Source of the DNA: an uncultured Clostridia bacterium
Lineage (GTDB): Bacteria > Bacillota > Clostridia > Oscillospirales > Acutalibacteraceae
Direction: 5' to 3'
Length of the DNA stretch: 6,009 nucleotides
Assembly (NCBI GenBank): GCA_947168785.1
Contig: CAMVNL010000164.1
Location: 1 to 6,009 of the forward strand
In this document: piece by piece, positions 4,771-6,009 of the stretch
Layout of the letters: each line of letters begins with the position of its first letter
How positions within the stretch are numbered: the first letter of the stretch is position 1
Program-made: the position numbers and the translations under genes
Notes under the pieces: generated by a model
The model's input: the letters and a program-made list of their open reading frames with translations, nothing else
Database searches by the model: none
Told to the model about the DNA's origin: nothing

Positions 4771-6009
4771 ATGGCGGAGAGAGAGAACGAAGCGACCCTG
4801 AAGGGTTTGGTCGAGAACGTGGTGTTTGCCAATCCCGACAATCATTTTACGGTAATAGAAGTGACAGTGGCCGGCGGTGAGATCATCACCGCCGTCGGCG
4901 TGTTGCCGGAGATCGCCCCCGGCGAGGACGTGATCCTTCACGGCACTTGGGACAGCCACAACGTCTTCGGCCGCCAGTTCCGCATCAGCGTCTGCGAGCG
5001 TTCCATGCCGGATACCGCCGCCAAGCTGTTCCGTTATCTGGCCTCCGGTTCCATCAAGGGCATCGGCCCGAAGACGGCGGCAAAGATCATCGCGCGGTTC
5101 GGGGAGAACAGCATTGACGTACTGGAAAACGAACCCGAAAAGCTCGCCATGATCAACGGCATCTCCAAATCCAAGGCGGTGGAGATCTGCAACGAATTCA
5201 ATCACCAGTACGCCATGCGCAAGCTCCTGATCGAGCTGGAGAACTACGGTATCACCTCGGCGGAATGTACCGCCATTTATAAATATTTCGGCATGAACGC
5301 CGTGAAGACCATCCGTGAAAATCCCTACGTCCTCTGCGGAACCGTCTCCGGTTTTTCCTTTGAGCGCACGGAAGCCCTTGTCCGTAAAATGGACATCGTG
5401 CCCAACAGCGAATACCGCAACCGGGCAGGCGTCATTCATATTATCCGGCATAATCTCGGCAATGGGCACACCTGTATCCCGCGCCGCAAAATGATCGAAC
5501 CCGCCTGCCGCCTGCTGGAGATCACCGACGAAGAGGCAGAGATCACGCTGGACGACCTGATTGAATCGCGCCAGCTGATTTCGGAAACGATGGAAGGTGA
5601 GGAGTTCCTCTTTCTTCCTGACCTCTATCTGGCGGAGCGGCATATTGCGGAGCGCATCCGGCGGATCCTGAAATTCCCGCCGGCGCTGATTCGTTCCATT
5701 GACGCGGATATCGACCGGATCGGGCAGCGCAACGGCATCCAGTACGCCGCTCAGCAGCGGGAGGCCATCCGCACCGCCTGCGAAAAAGGGCTGCTGATCC
5801 TGACGGGCGGGCCGGGCACCGGTAAGACCACCGCCGTCAGAGGGATCATCGACGTGCTGGAGCGCAAACATGTGGAAGTGCTGCTCTGCGCCCCCACGGG
5901 CCGCGCCGCCAAACGCCTGAGTGAGGTCACCGGCCGCGAGGCCAAAACCATCCACCGGCTGTTGGAGGTGGAGTGGGACGAGTCGGAAAAGCCGTCTTTC
6001 CGCCGCAAC
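4771..6009 (+). CDS. recD2: ATP-dependent RecD2-like 5'-3' DNA helicase (SF1B), 3' partial
   Basis: The first 413 codons of a protein usually about 720-750 residues long; it runs off the right edge with no stop. RecD2 is a cytosolic 5'-3' DNA helicase of replication and repair that acts without RecBC. Domains in order: N-terminal OB-like region (about 10-78, LKGLVENVVFANPDNHFTV to GRQF); helix-hairpin-helix region (about 94-140, IKGIGPKTAAKII then INGISKSKAVEI); RecD2-specific helical domain (about 145-325); helicase core start with Q-like QQREAI (328-333), Walker A GGPGTGKTT (346-354, Lys352), motif Ia APTGRAAKRL (374-383) and TIHRLL (393-398). Walker B and later motifs are outside. The start is uncertain: ATG 4771 gives the usual RecD2 N-terminus but has only a weak AGGAAG 15 bases upstream. 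An in-frame ATG at 4741 would overlap the MreB-like gene by 20 bases. Either arrangement suggests translational coupling. Confidence 0.95.
   Translation, partial: MAERENEATLKGLVENVVFANPDNHFTVIEVTVAGGEIITAVGVLPEIAPGEDVILHGTWDSHNVFGRQFRISVCERSMPDTAAKLFRYLASGSIKGIGPKTAAKIIARFGENSIDVLENEPEKLAMINGISKSKAVEICNEFNHQYAMRKLLIELENYGITSAECTAIYKYFGMNAVKTIRENPYVLCGTVSGFSFERTEALVRKMDIVPNSEYRNRAGVIHIIRHNLGNGHTCIPRRKMIEPACRLLEITDEEAEITLDDLIESRQLISETMEGEEFLFLPDLYLAERHIAERIRRILKFPPALIRSIDADIDRIGQRNGIQYAAQQREAIRTACEKGLLILTGGPGTGKTTAVRGIIDVLERKHVEVLLCAPTGRAAKRLSEVTGREAKTIHRLLEVEWDESEKPSFRRN

Noticed and set aside
4714..5955. 413-codon open frame on the minus strand opposite recD2
   Set aside because: It lies antisense to a clear RecD2 with Walker A and HhH motifs. 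Its translation is low-complexity, rich in Gly/Asp/His/Arg, with no recognisable domain, as expected from GC-rich third codon positions on the other strand.

Overview
The window looks like chromosomal core DNA from a moderately GC-rich Gram-positive anaerobe, probably a Clostridia member of the Oscillospiraceae/Ruminococcaceae type. The reasons are strong AGGAGG-type ribosome binding sites, one TTG start, a PcsB-type coiled-coil M23 peptidase followed by an S41-family protein, and an MreB-family gene directly in front of recD2. The lineage is inferred from gene content and style; no rRNA or other marker is present. I see no mobile element, CRISPR array, tRNA or rRNA.

Layout. (1) Positions 2-1201 (+) hold the 3' part of a secreted coiled-coil M23 endopeptidase of the PcsB/EnvC type. 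Its beginning and signal peptide lie left of the window. (2) Positions 1223-2446 (+) hold a membrane-anchored PDZ/S41 protein, very probably in the same operon. (3) A hairpin at 2480-2518 sits between convergent genes and can terminate both. (4) Positions 2551-3486 (-) hold a cytosolic alpha/beta hydrolase of the monoacylglycerol lipase/lysophospholipase type. (5) An AT-rich divergent intergenic region (3487-3716) carries a plausible extended -10 promoter on each strand and several small inverted or direct repeats. (6) Positions 3717-4760 (+) hold a divergent MreB-family actin homologue. (7) Positions 4771-6009 (+) hold the N-terminal part of the RecD2 helicase, running off the right edge.

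How the genes fit together. The first two genes are probably the distal part of an ftsE-ftsX-pcsB-ctp-like cell-division operon, in which FtsEX would control peptidoglycan cleavage by the M23 enzyme. The MreB homologue and RecD2 form a second operon of unrelated functions (cell shape/cytoskeleton and DNA repair).

The most interesting result is that two family members here have lost expected catalytic residues while keeping their fold signatures. The S41 protein lacks the NPGG loop and all three positions of the Ser-Lys-Gln triad, so it is predicted to be a pseudoprotease paired with an apparently intact M23 hydrolase. The MreB homologue has a rewritten phosphate-2 loop (DIGSAVTD instead of DIGGGTTE). 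Both are inferences from motif alignment by eye.
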